A stretch of DNA of 21,829 nucleotides from a virus: the IMG/VR virus record IMGVR_UViG_3300024430_000009, positions 1 to 21,829 of that record, one strand, 5' to 3'. The position numbers were made by a program, and so were the translations under genes. The notes below the pieces were generated by a model. It did no database searches and was not told the origin of the DNA. It worked only from the letters and a program-made list of their open reading frames with translations. Numbering within the stretch: position 1 is the first letter of the stretch; each line of letters starts with the position of its first letter. Below, piece after piece: positions 1 through 6,944 of the stretch.

Positions 1-1
1 A

Positions 2-40
2 GTTTACGACCCGAGAGCGAAAGTCAAAGTGATGCCGTGA
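2..40 (+). CDS. C-terminal end of an upstream gene (possibly terminase large subunit), partial
   Basis: The frame starting at base 2 reads VYDPRAKVKVMP and stops at 38-40, leaving 27 bases with a strong SD before the portal start. The large terminase subunit usually lies just upstream of the portal in siphoviruses, so this may be its tail, but twelve residues cannot identify a family. The frame starting at base 1 also stays open, to a stop at 76-78 that would overlap the portal by 11 bases, so the choice of frame is uncertain. Confidence 0.4.
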   Translation, partial: VYDPRAKVKVMP

Positions 41-67
41 CACCAATCGCCAGAAAGGAGGTGAAGG

Positions 68-1363
68 ATGTCCGTTAAGGATCGATTGGTTCACGCCTGG
101 AATGCGTTCGTCAACATGGAGCGGAACGATGTGGTTCCCAGCGATCTGGGACCGAGTTATGCAGTTCGCCCTGATCGAGTCAATTATCTGGTTACTAACG
201 AACGCTCCATCGTCACCTCGGTATACGTCCGAATGGCGGCAGACATCGCATCTGTCGATATTAGGCACGTCCGACTGGATGACGCCGGGCGTTTCCTGGA
301 AGAGATAACCAGTGGTCTGAATGAATGCCTAACTGTTGAAGCCAATCTGGATCAAGGACCACAAGCGCTTAAGCTGGACATCGCTTCGACTCTCTTCGAT
401 AAGGGCGTTGCTGCTATTGTTCCGGTAGATACAACGCTTAATCCTAATCTTACCGGCGGTTTCGACATTCAGACGATGCGTGTTGGTGAAATTAAGCAGT
501 GGTTTCCGCAACACGTCATGGTTTCCGTGTACAATGAGAAGACCGGACGTCGAGAAGACCTCTATCTCGAGAAGCGTTACGTTGCTATCGTAGAAAATCC
601 ATTCTACGGCATCATGAATGCGCCAAACTCAACGCTTCAGCGCCTTATTCGAAAGCTCGGTTTGCTGGATTCCGTCGATGAAGCGGCCGGTTCAGGAAAG
701 CTGGACTTGATCATCCAGTTGCCTTACACCATTAAGTCTGAAGCACGTAGGCAGCAGGCCGAGCAGCGTCGAACTGACATCGAATTTCAGCTACGGGACA
801 GCAAGTACGGCATTGCCTACACCGATTCAACTGAGAAGATCACTCAGTTGAATCGAGCTGTCGATAACAATCTTCTCGCGCAGATCAAGTTCTTGACCGA
901 AACACTTTATGGTCAGCTCGGTCTTACGCCGGAGATCCTCAATGGAACTGCCGACGAAGCCACTATGATCAACTATCATAACCGAACCATTGAACCCATT
1001 CATAAAGCCATTGTGGAGGCGATGCGTCGGAGTTTCCTCACCAAGACTGCCCGTACGCAGAAGCAGTCGATCGTGTACTTCCGCGATCCGTTCAAGCTGG
1101 TCCCGATTAGTCAGCTCGCTGAGATCGCCGACAAGTTCACCCGAAACGAGATCCTCTCGTCCAACGAGATTCGTCAATTCATCGGCGTGAAGCCGGCAAA
1201 TGACCCGAAGGCAGACAAGCTTCGGAACAGTAACATGCCGCAATCGGAGCTGGGAGAGGCCGAATTCGATGATGAAGTTCCAGAACCAGTTCGAGTGGAA
1301 CTTCCTGAACCACTCCGAGTGCCTTCGACAAGAGAGCGACTAACCGCTCCAGCAATCGAATAG
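68..1363 (+). CDS. portal protein
   Basis: This is probably the portal: the dodecameric ring at one capsid vertex through which DNA enters and to which the tail attaches. The 431-aa length fits the HK97/SPP1-type portal range. Residues about 45-120 (RSIVTSVYVRMAADIAS followed by a short strand-rich stretch and DKGVAAIVPV) match the N-terminal wing of the Phage_portal family. The stretch LGLTPEILNGTADEATM at 284-300, with the long helix after it, is typical of the stem/clip end. The C-terminal 40 residues are acidic and proline-rich and probably disordered. The ATG is preceded by AAAGGAGGTG, an almost perfect SD. The next gene starts 16 bases after the stop, and the first of the structural proteins following in order supports the call. 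Confidence 0.87.
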   Translation: MSVKDRLVHAWNAFVNMERNDVVPSDLGPSYAVRPDRVNYLVTNERSIVTSVYVRMAADIASVDIRHVRLDDAGRFLEEITSGLNECLTVEANLDQGPQALKLDIASTLFDKGVAAIVPVDTTLNPNLTGGFDIQTMRVGEIKQWFPQHVMVSVYNEKTGRREDLYLEKRYVAIVENPFYGIMNAPNSTLQRLIRKLGLLDSVDEAAGSGKLDLIIQLPYTIKSEARRQQAEQRRTDIEFQLRDSKYGIAYTDSTEKITQLNRAVDNNLLAQIKFLTETLYGQLGLTPEILNGTADEATMINYHNRTIEPIHKAIVEAMRRSFLTKTARTQKQSIVYFRDPFKLVPISQLAEIADKFTRNEILSSNEIRQFIGVKPANDPKADKLRNSNMPQSELGEAEFDDEVPEPVRVELPEPLRVPSTRERLTAPAIE

Positions 1364-1379
1364 GAAGGATACCGTCAAA

Positions 1380-3437
1380 ATGGGAGCTACTGCTACCCTG
1401 ACTGAAGCTGACTTCAGCGGATGGGCGTCTAAGGCGGGCATCAAGTGCACTGATGGTCGTACTCTTAGCCCTGATGCGTTCAAGCATCAGGACAAGGTCA
1501 CCGTTCCGCTGGTTTGGCAGCACGGTCACACTGATGTCGGCAACGTGCTGGGTCACGCCATTCTCGAGGCTCGCGACCAGGGCGTCTACTGTTACGGTTT
1601 CTTCAACGAGACCGACAACGGCAAGCGGGCCAAGGAGATCGTCAAGCACGGCGACATCAAGTCGCTGTCGATCTACGCCAACCAGCTGGTCGAGCGAGCC
1701 AAGCAGGTCTTCCACGGCGTGATCCACGAGGTCTCATTGGTTCTCTCGGGAGCCAACCGTGGCGCGGTCATCGAGAATGTTGCTATTCGACACTCCGATG
1801 GCGAGACGGAGACGCTCGAGGACGAGGTCGTCATCGAGATGGGCATTCCGCCCGAGGTTCCCGAGCCCGAGAAGTCCAATGAGACCATCGAGCACGCTGC
1901 TGGCGACACGCCCGACAACGACGACCGTACGGTCCAGGACATCTTCAACACCCTCAACGAGGAACAGAAGAATGTCGTCTATTTCATGATCGGTGAGGCA
2001 CTTGCCGAGGCCGAAGGTAATAGCTCCAATCTCAAGCAGTCGGCCATCGACTCCGACGACCAGAACGACGACTCGTCGGGCAACGACAATGGCTCCGGCA
2101 ACACCGGGGACTCGAGCAACGACGGCAACTCCGACACCATCGAGCACAAGAACGAAGAGGAAGGTAGCATCACCATGGCGAATGTCTTCGAGCAGGCCGG
2201 CAAGGGTGGAGAGAAGGCGACCCTCACCCACGCGCAGTTGACCGCGATCGTCGATGACGCGAAGAAGATGGGGTCCTTCAAGGACTCGTTCCTCAAGCAC
2301 GCCGTCGAGTACGGTATCGAGAACATCGACATCCTCTTCCCCGAGGCTCGGGCGATCACCAACTCGCCGGAGCTTATTGCTCGCCGGCAGGAGTGGGTCA
2401 ACAAGGTCCTCGGTGGCACTCGTAAGACGCCGTTCTCGCGTATCAAGACGGTCTCGGCCGACATCACCCACGAGCAGGCTCGGGCCAAGGGCTATGTCAA
2501 GGGCAGCCTGAAGAAGGAGGAGTGGTTCGCGCTCGCCAAGCTAATCACGACTCCCACCACGATCTACAAGAAGCAGAAGCTCGACCGTGATGACATCATC
2601 GACATCACCGATCTCGACGTGGTCGCCTTCCTCAAGGGCGAGATGCGGCTGATGCTGGACGAGGAGATCGCTCGCGCGATTCTCGTCGGCGACGGTCGCG
2701 AGGTCGATGACGATGACAAGATCAGCCAGGCCAACATCCGGCCGATCGCGCACGACGATGACTTCTTCGCGCACAAGGTCGTCGTCCCGGCCAACACCAA
2801 CAGCGAGACGCTCATCGAAACGATGCTGCGGTCCCGCACTCGGTACCGTGGCTCCGGCACGCCCACGCTGTACTGCACCGAGGACCTCCTCACCGACATG
2901 CTGCTCGGTAAGGACAAGATGGGTCGCCGTTACTACGAGAACCAGGACACGCTGAAGACGGCGCTCCGGGTTGCCGACATCGTCACCGTCGATGTCATGG
3001 AGGATCAGACCACTGACGGTGGCGATCTGCTCGCCGTGCTGGTCAACATGACTGACTACTCCGTTGGTGCAGATCGTGGTGGCGCGGTCTCGATGTTCGA
3101 TGACTTCGACATCGATTACAACCAGTACAAGTACCTGATCGAAACCCGTATGTCGGGTGCGCTCACCAAGTTCAAGTCGGCTCTCGTCTTCATCCGTTCC
3201 GCTGGTGCGCTGGTCGTGCCAGATGCGCCGACCTTCAACACCACCACTGGTGTGCTGACGGTTCCGAACACCGCTGGCGTCGTGTACTACAACGATGACA
3301 CCGACGCTGCGCTGACTGCTGGCGACCAGCCGGCAGTTGCTGCTGGTCAGACGATCCGGGTGCGGGCTGAGGCGGCCGATGGTTCTTACTTCGCGCCGAA
3401 CACCTCTAGCACCTGGACGTTCACTCGCGCTGTCTGA
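1380..3437 (+). CDS. fusion of prohead protease, scaffold-like segment and major capsid protein with C-terminal Ig-like domain
   Basis: A single 685-aa reading frame carries the head-maturation functions. Residues about 1-135 resemble HK97-type prohead protease (peptidase S78): His48 in VPLVWQHGH and Ser97 in KSLSIYA are the likely catalytic pair, and HEVSLVLSGANRGA at 116-129 is the usual third motif. Residues about 140-262 are acidic; they include VQDIFNTLNEEQKNVVYFMI, which resembles scaffold (delta) segments, then an Asp/Ser/Asn/Gly-rich linker. From Met266 the sequence looks like an HK97-fold capsid protein. Residues about 615-685 form a small beta-rich Ig-like extension, a likely surface domain. 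The SD GGAAGGA lies 10 bases before the ATG. After the first 60 or so codons the gene uses mostly G/C-ending codons, fitting very high expression. Whether the fusion is processed or shorter capsid is made separately cannot be seen directly. Confidence 0.88.
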   Translation: MGATATLTEADFSGWASKAGIKCTDGRTLSPDAFKHQDKVTVPLVWQHGHTDVGNVLGHAILEARDQGVYCYGFFNETDNGKRAKEIVKHGDIKSLSIYANQLVERAKQVFHGVIHEVSLVLSGANRGAVIENVAIRHSDGETETLEDEVVIEMGIPPEVPEPEKSNETIEHAAGDTPDNDDRTVQDIFNTLNEEQKNVVYFMIGEALAEAEGNSSNLKQSAIDSDDQNDDSSGNDNGSGNTGDSSNDGNSDTIEHKNEEEGSITMANVFEQAGKGGEKATLTHAQLTAIVDDAKKMGSFKDSFLKHAVEYGIENIDILFPEARAITNSPELIARRQEWVNKVLGGTRKTPFSRIKTVSADITHEQARAKGYVKGSLKKEEWFALAKLITTPTTIYKKQKLDRDDIIDITDLDVVAFLKGEMRLMLDEEIARAILVGDGREVDDDDKISQANIRPIAHDDDFFAHKVVVPANTNSETLIETMLRSRTRYRGSGTPTLYCTEDLLTDMLLGKDKMGRRYYENQDTLKTALRVADIVTVDVMEDQTTDGGDLLAVLVNMTDYSVGADRGGAVSMFDDFDIDYNQYKYLIETRMSGALTKFKSALVFIRSAGALVVPDAPTFNTTTGVLTVPNTAGVVYYNDDTDAALTAGDQPAVAAGQTIRVRAEAADGSYFAPNTSSTWTFTRAV
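2156..2177 (+). promoter_or_regulatory. possible internal ribosome binding site and in-frame start for free capsid protein
   Basis: Inside the protease-capsid fusion, AGAGGAAGG (2156-2164) is followed after 10 bases by ATG at 2175, in frame. The parent start at 1380 has the same 10-base spacing after GGAAGGA. Initiation here would give a 420-aa protein beginning MANVFEQAG, which is where the capsid-like sequence begins, just after the acidic linker. The site is visible in the sequence; its use is inferred. Confidence 0.5.
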
Positions 3438-3447
3438 TCCGTAGAAT
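3420..3447 (+). promoter_or_regulatory. candidate promoter for a leaderless transcript of the next gene
   Basis: TAGAAT at 3442-3447 resembles a sigma-A -10 hexamer. TTCACT at 3420-3425 is a weak -35 match with a 16-base spacer. Six bases separate the -10 from the ATG at 3454, so the A of the ATG could be the transcription start. The gene has no SD, which is what a leaderless start would look like. The candidate overlaps the end of the capsid gene and could be coincidence. Confidence 0.35.
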
Positions 3448-3453
3448 AGCGCT

Positions 3454-3822
3454 ATGGCAAAGTTCTACGGAAAAGTCGGCTACGCAGTTCGTGCCGTAGA
3501 AGGCAACGAGGGAATCTGGGAAGACGAGATGGTCGAGCGGCATCTGTACGGAGATGTCACGCGAAATACTCGTCGTCTGGTCACCGGCGAAGACGTTAAT
3601 TCTGATATTACTACCTCGAACTCTATTAGTGTTGTAGCTGATGCATATGCCCTTAATAACACCTTTGCCATTCGCTATGTGGAGTGGATGGGGAGCCTGT
3701 GGCAAGTCACGGACGTGGAAGTCCAGGCTCCCCGTCTAATCCTGCGCTTGGGAGGTGTTTACAACGGACCGACGCCTCCGCCTCCAGACAATTCTGGAGG
3801 GGGTTCTGGGAATTCCCAATAA
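3454..3822 (+). CDS. head-tail connector / head-closure protein
   Basis: A 122-aa protein directly after the capsid gene, where head-completion proteins are encoded. The pattern MAKFYGKVGYA, then ERHLYGDVTRNTRR, then an isoleucine/valine strand run with VADAYA, IRYVEWMGSLWQV and PRLILRLGGVYNG, is one I associate with a small connector (stopper-like) family of siphoviruses (I recall it as DUF7253). The predicted fold is mostly beta. The last 20 or so residues are a Pro/Gly/Ser-rich tail. No SD precedes the ATG; there are 16 bases after the capsid stop with a possible -10 sequence. The C-terminal tail overlaps the next gene by 68 bases in another frame. Family assignment is by eye. Confidence 0.68.
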   Translation: MAKFYGKVGYAVRAVEGNEGIWEDEMVERHLYGDVTRNTRRLVTGEDVNSDITTSNSISVVADAYALNNTFAIRYVEWMGSLWQVTDVEVQAPRLILRLGGVYNGPTPPPPDNSGGGSGNSQ

Positions 3823-4072
3823 CGTCTACTTTCAACCGCCGTCCAATATCTCGATGCGGTATCCAGCAATCGTTTATAATCGAGATGACGCGGATACTAA
3901 ATTTGCTAATAATTCACCTTATTCTTACGTCAAGCGTTACGAAGTCACGGTCATGGACCAGAAGAAAGACAGCGCAATTCCCGATAAGGTAGCGCAGTTG
4001 CCCATGTGTACTTTCAGCCGACACTTCACGGCAAACGGAATCCACCATGACGTCTTCTCGATTTACTTCTAA
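3755..4072 (+). CDS. probable tail terminator / minor capsid protein
   Basis: A 105-aa protein that starts at GTG inside the preceding gene. The frame is closed by TAA at 3737-3739, and no other ATG, GTG or TTG occurs before Met34, so this start is the only good choice. It keeps LQTILEGVLGIPNNVYFQPP, the usual beginning of these proteins. The pattern continues with YPAIVYNRDDADTKFANN, KRYEVTVMD, IPDKVAQLPMC and a C-terminal HDVFSIYF, matching a tail-completion family of siphoviruses seen in both Firmicutes and actinobacterial phages. The GGGA before the start is too close to be a good SD, so translation is probably coupled to the overlapping upstream gene. It precedes the major tail protein by 12 bases. 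Confidence 0.68.
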   Translation: MFTTDRRLRLQTILEGVLGIPNNVYFQPPSNISMRYPAIVYNRDDADTKFANNSPYSYVKRYEVTVMDQKKDSAIPDKVAQLPMCTFSRHFTANGIHHDVFSIYF

Positions 4073-4084
4073 GGAAGGAACAAC

Positions 4085-4774
4085 ATGACTGCACCTACTG
4101 CGCCGGTCGGTCCCCTGACGTGGGATCAGGTCGGTGAGCGTTTCTACGAGACGGGCGTCGACAAGGGCGTTCTCTACCTCAATGATGGTGGAGTCTACGC
4201 TCGAGGTTATGCCTGGAACGGTCTGACGACCGTCACGGAGTCTCCGTCGGGTGCGGAGGCCAACGCGCAGTACGCGGACAACATCAAGTACCTGAACCTC
4301 GTTTCGGCCGAGGAGTTCGGCGGCACGATCGAAGCTTTCACGTACCCGGAAGAGTTCTCAGTCTGCGATGGTACCGCTGTTCCGGAGGCCGGTGTTTACC
4401 TCGGCATGCAGAGCCGAAAGACCTTCGGCCTGTCTTACCGGACCCGGCGGGGCAACGACGTTGACGGTAACGACCACGGCTACAAGCTGCACCTGGTCTA
4501 CGGCTGCCTGGCTGCTCCGTCGGAGAAGGCTTATGCGACGATCAACGACTCGCCTGAGCCGATCTCCTTCAGCTGGGAGTTCACCACCACGGCGGTTGCG
4601 GTCGGTACGGTGGGTGGCACGCTCTACAAGCCCACTTCCATCATTACCATCGACTCCACCAAGGTGCTTGCGGCTAACCTGACCGCTCTGGAGGCCGAGC
4701 TGTACGGTACTGCGGATACGGCGCCCAGCCTTCCGCTGCCGGCAGAGGTTATCGGTATCTTCGCCGGCGCCTGA
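4085..4774 (+). CDS. major tail protein (tail tube subunit)
   Basis: A 229-aa protein with the usual length and position of the tail tube subunit, which forms stacked rings around the tape measure. Landmarks are LTWDQVGERFYETGVDKGVL, KYLNLVSAEEFGGTIEAFTYPEEF and the strand-rich RKTFGLSYRTRRGND segment. The C-terminal region pairs an Ile/Thr strand with TALEAELYGT. The SD AAGGAAGGA is followed by ATG after five bases. Codons are strongly G/C-ending, like the capsid gene and unlike its close paralogue at 5354-6073, so this copy is probably the abundant one. Evidence is pattern recognition plus position and the paralogue. Confidence 0.82.
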   Translation: MTAPTAPVGPLTWDQVGERFYETGVDKGVLYLNDGGVYARGYAWNGLTTVTESPSGAEANAQYADNIKYLNLVSAEEFGGTIEAFTYPEEFSVCDGTAVPEAGVYLGMQSRKTFGLSYRTRRGNDVDGNDHGYKLHLVYGCLAAPSEKAYATINDSPEPISFSWEFTTTAVAVGTVGGTLYKPTSIITIDSTKVLAANLTALEAELYGTADTAPSLPLPAEVIGIFAGA

Positions 4775-4799
4775 CAAATTTCGAAAGGGAGGCTAGAGA

Positions 4800-5342
4800 A
4801 TGCTTAAACTTGCGGTAACTATGAAGGAAGCCTTCGATGAAAAGCTTCGAGAATTCGTTCCGTTCGAAGTTTTCGTCTTAGAACTCGAGCATTCTCTGGC
4901 TTCCCTTTCGAGGTGGGAAGCCAAGTTCGAGAAACCATTTCTCGACACCAAAGACAAGACTAATGAAGAGGTGCTGGCGTATATCAAGATGATGACGATT
5001 ACGCCGGAAGTGTCTCCCGAGGTCTATGCGCGTCTTAATAATGACAATTATTCCGAGATCAATGAGTACATCAACGCCAAGATGACTGCGACTACGATTC
5101 ATGATCGTGGTCCGCAGCGTCCAACGAAAGAAATCATCACTGCTGAGATCATCTATCATTGGATGATTCAGTACAATATTCCGTTCGAATGTGAGCATTG
5201 GCATCTGAACAAACTCATCACGCTGGTTCGCGTTTGTAATGTGAAGAATACGCCACCGAAGAAGATGAGTCGAGGAGAAGCTGCTCGTAAGCAGCGAGAG
5301 CTTAACGCACAGCGCCGAGCAAGTTACGGTACTCGAGGCTGA
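4800..5342 (+). CDS. probable tail assembly chaperone
   Basis: A 180-aa, mainly helical protein between the two tail-tube paralogues. The pattern LELEHSLASLSRWEAKFEKP, EEVLAYIKMMTITPEV, MTATTIHDR, IITAEIIYHWMIQYNIPFEC and NKLITLVRVCNVKN is one I recognise from phages and prophages of Firmicutes and Rhodococcus, where it lies between tail tube and tape measure. Tail assembly chaperones bind the tape measure protein during tail assembly. A G/GT-type chaperone gene is normally extended by a programmed frameshift, but no slippery heptamer is evident near this stop, and the next gene starts with its own GTG. The C-terminus is Arg/Lys-rich. The SD AAAGGGAGG stands about nine bases before ATG. The function is inferred from position and family. 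Confidence 0.6.
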   Translation: MLKLAVTMKEAFDEKLREFVPFEVFVLELEHSLASLSRWEAKFEKPFLDTKDKTNEEVLAYIKMMTITPEVSPEVYARLNNDNYSEINEYINAKMTATTIHDRGPQRPTKEIITAEIIYHWMIQYNIPFECEHWHLNKLITLVRVCNVKNTPPKKMSRGEAARKQRELNAQRRASYGTRG

Positions 5343-5353
5343 GAGGAGGAAAC

Positions 5354-6073
5354 GTGGCGCGATTGAACTGGGATGTTCTCGGTGAACGCTTTTTTGAAAC
5401 GGGCATTGATCGAGGCGTTCTTTATATCGATGGACAAGGCGTTGCTTGGCCGGGATTGATCTCGGTTGCCGAATCTCCTACCGGAGGTGAGGCAAAGCCG
5501 CGCTACATCGATGGTTATAAGTACCTTAACCTCGCGGCAGCCGAAGAGTTCGAGGCAACTATTACCGCCTTTTTCAGTCCTCCAGAATTCGCTCGATGTG
5601 ATGGGCGGGCGGAAATTCATCCAGGCTTATTCGCTACACATCAGCCACGACGTACGTTCGACTTTTCGTATCGAAGCAAGATCGGTAATGACCAGAATGG
5701 TACCGACCATGCGTACAAGATTCATCTTATTTACAATGCGCTAGCCGCTCCAGCGGATCGAACTTATGAAACGTTGGATGACGAGACCGAGCCCATGACG
5801 CATGAGTGGAGCATTACCACTCGTCCGCCACAGATCTTCGGCTATCGTCCCACATCGCACTTCGTCATCGATTCTCGGACTACTCCAGAAGCAACACTAA
5901 CTACTCTTGAAGACATTCTCTATGGAAGCGCTGAGGGACTACCTCAGATTCCGACGGCAACTTCGTTGATCGACATCTTCGCGAGTGGGTCGGTCGATCT
6001 CGAAACGATTGTCTACGAAGGCGGCGACCCCAGTTCGGTTCCGACGAGATTCTTCGATGGTGGTGGGGTTTAA
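5354..6073 (+). CDS. second major tail protein paralogue
   Basis: A 239-aa protein clearly related to the tail protein at 4085-4774: compare LNWDVLGERFFETGIDRGVL with LTWDQVGERFYETGVDKGVL, and YKYLNLAAAEEFEATITAFF with the matching stretch there. By eye identity is 40-50% over nearly the full length. It lacks about six residues near position 28 and has an extra acidic C-terminal tail of about 30 residues ending in FFDGGGV. The GTG start follows GAGGAGG after four bases. Codon use is mixed, like the low-copy tail genes. It may form a special ring, for example at the tail terminus or near the tip, or a decorated subset of the tube. A tube role is supported by homology; the division of labour is inferred. 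Confidence 0.75.
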   Translation: MARLNWDVLGERFFETGIDRGVLYIDGQGVAWPGLISVAESPTGGEAKPRYIDGYKYLNLAAAEEFEATITAFFSPPEFARCDGRAEIHPGLFATHQPRRTFDFSYRSKIGNDQNGTDHAYKIHLIYNALAAPADRTYETLDDETEPMTHEWSITTRPPQIFGYRPTSHFVIDSRTTPEATLTTLEDILYGSAEGLPQIPTATSLIDIFASGSVDLETIVYEGGDPSSVPTRFFDGGGV

Positions 6074-6549
6074 TGGCCGATGTCTTTCAGCACCGACGAG
6101 GAACTGCGGCGCAGTGGTCTACGGTAAATCCGATACTTAATAGTGGCGAAATCGGTTATGCGTTCGACGTCTTCGTGATCAAGCTTGGTGACGGTACAAC
6201 GGCGTGGAATGAACTGCCAATCGCACTGAGTGGAACGTTTGTCGATCAGACAACGTTCGACAATCTCGCCTCACTGGTTGCCAACATCCAAGATCGAGTC
6301 GATGATCTTCCGGTTTCTCTCGATGATGCGTTCGCCACTAAGGCAGAATTGAATGCTCTTCCGACAACGTTGAGTACGGTGTTTGTCGAGAAGAATGCGA
6401 ACGCCTTTCAAACCGCCACTTATGCTACGCCGGACCGTCCCTTGGCGACTGCCGTGGGCGTCGGAGCCATGATCTTCGATAGCACGTTGAACATGCCTAT
6501 CTGGTCGAATGGAACCGTATGGGTTAACGCCGTAGGTGCCGCCGTTTAA
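6073..6549 (+). CDS. small tail-fibre-type protein
   Basis: A 158-aa protein whose first 50 residues (FQHRRGTAAQWSTVNPIL, then GEIGYAFD and IKLGDGTTAWNELP) match the repeat found at the N-terminus of phage tail fibres and tropism determinants. The middle, about residues 60-115, looks like a short helical coiled-coil stalk (DQTTFDNLASLVANIQDRVD). The C-terminal 40 residues (ATAVGVGAMIFDSTLNMPIW, then SNGTVWVNAVGAAV) form a small beta-rich tip seen in other fibre proteins. It overlaps the preceding stop by one base (TAATG). It lies upstream of the tape measure rather than with the tail-tip genes, so it could decorate the tail or head. Receptor binding is possible but not shown. Confidence 0.65.
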   Translation: MADVFQHRRGTAAQWSTVNPILNSGEIGYAFDVFVIKLGDGTTAWNELPIALSGTFVDQTTFDNLASLVANIQDRVDDLPVSLDDAFATKAELNALPTTLSTVFVEKNANAFQTATYATPDRPLATAVGVGAMIFDSTLNMPIWSNGTVWVNAVGAAV

Positions 6550-6566
6550 CTGGAAAAGGAGTCACT

Positions 6567-6944
6567 TTGATCACGTTCAGCCATAGTGGCTCCTTCGGTA
6601 ACACGGAGCGCTTCCTCAAAAAGGCACAAAAGCTTGATGTTCGTCGGTATCTCGAACGCGAAGCCGAGAAAGGCCGTCAGGCTTTGATCAAAGCGACACC
6701 TCGAGACTCTGGTCTGGCAGCGGAATCTTGGGGTTACGAGATCCGTCAAAATAGGGCCGGTATCAGAATTATCTGGACCAATAACGATGTCGAGAACGGC
6801 TTTCAGGTTGCGATTGCTCTGCAATACGGCTATGGAACCGGCACCGGAGGTTATGTCCAAGGGCGTGATTACATCAATCCCGCAATGAAACCCGTGTTTG
6901 ACGCAATCGCCGAGAAGGTGTGGAGGGTGGTGAAGTCCGCATGA
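6567..6944 (+). CDS. HK97-gp10-like head-tail connector / neck protein
   Basis: A 125-aa protein with a TTG start, supported by AAAAGGAG ending five bases upstream; no other start in this frame is better placed. The pattern of a basic helical region (YLEREAEKGRQALIKATP), DSGLAAESWGYEI, a strand around IRIIWTN, then ALQYGYGTGTGGYVQGRDYI and a terminal helix is typical of the HK97 gp10-like family. Those proteins usually act in tail completion or neck assembly and are normally encoded before the major tail protein. Here it is directly before the tape measure, overlapping it in ATGA (6941-6944). The family call is fairly secure; the role in this phage is inferred. Confidence 0.72.
   Translation: MITFSHSGSFGNTERFLKKAQKLDVRRYLEREAEKGRQALIKATPRDSGLAAESWGYEIRQNRAGIRIIWTNNDVENGFQVAIALQYGYGTGTGGYVQGRDYINPAMKPVFDAIAEKVWRVVKSA

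Noticed and set aside
1734-2471. 245-codon minus-strand frame opposite the capsid gene
   Set aside because: The repetitive Val/Asp/Leu product mirrors the biased codons of the capsid gene; no homology pattern or start signal.
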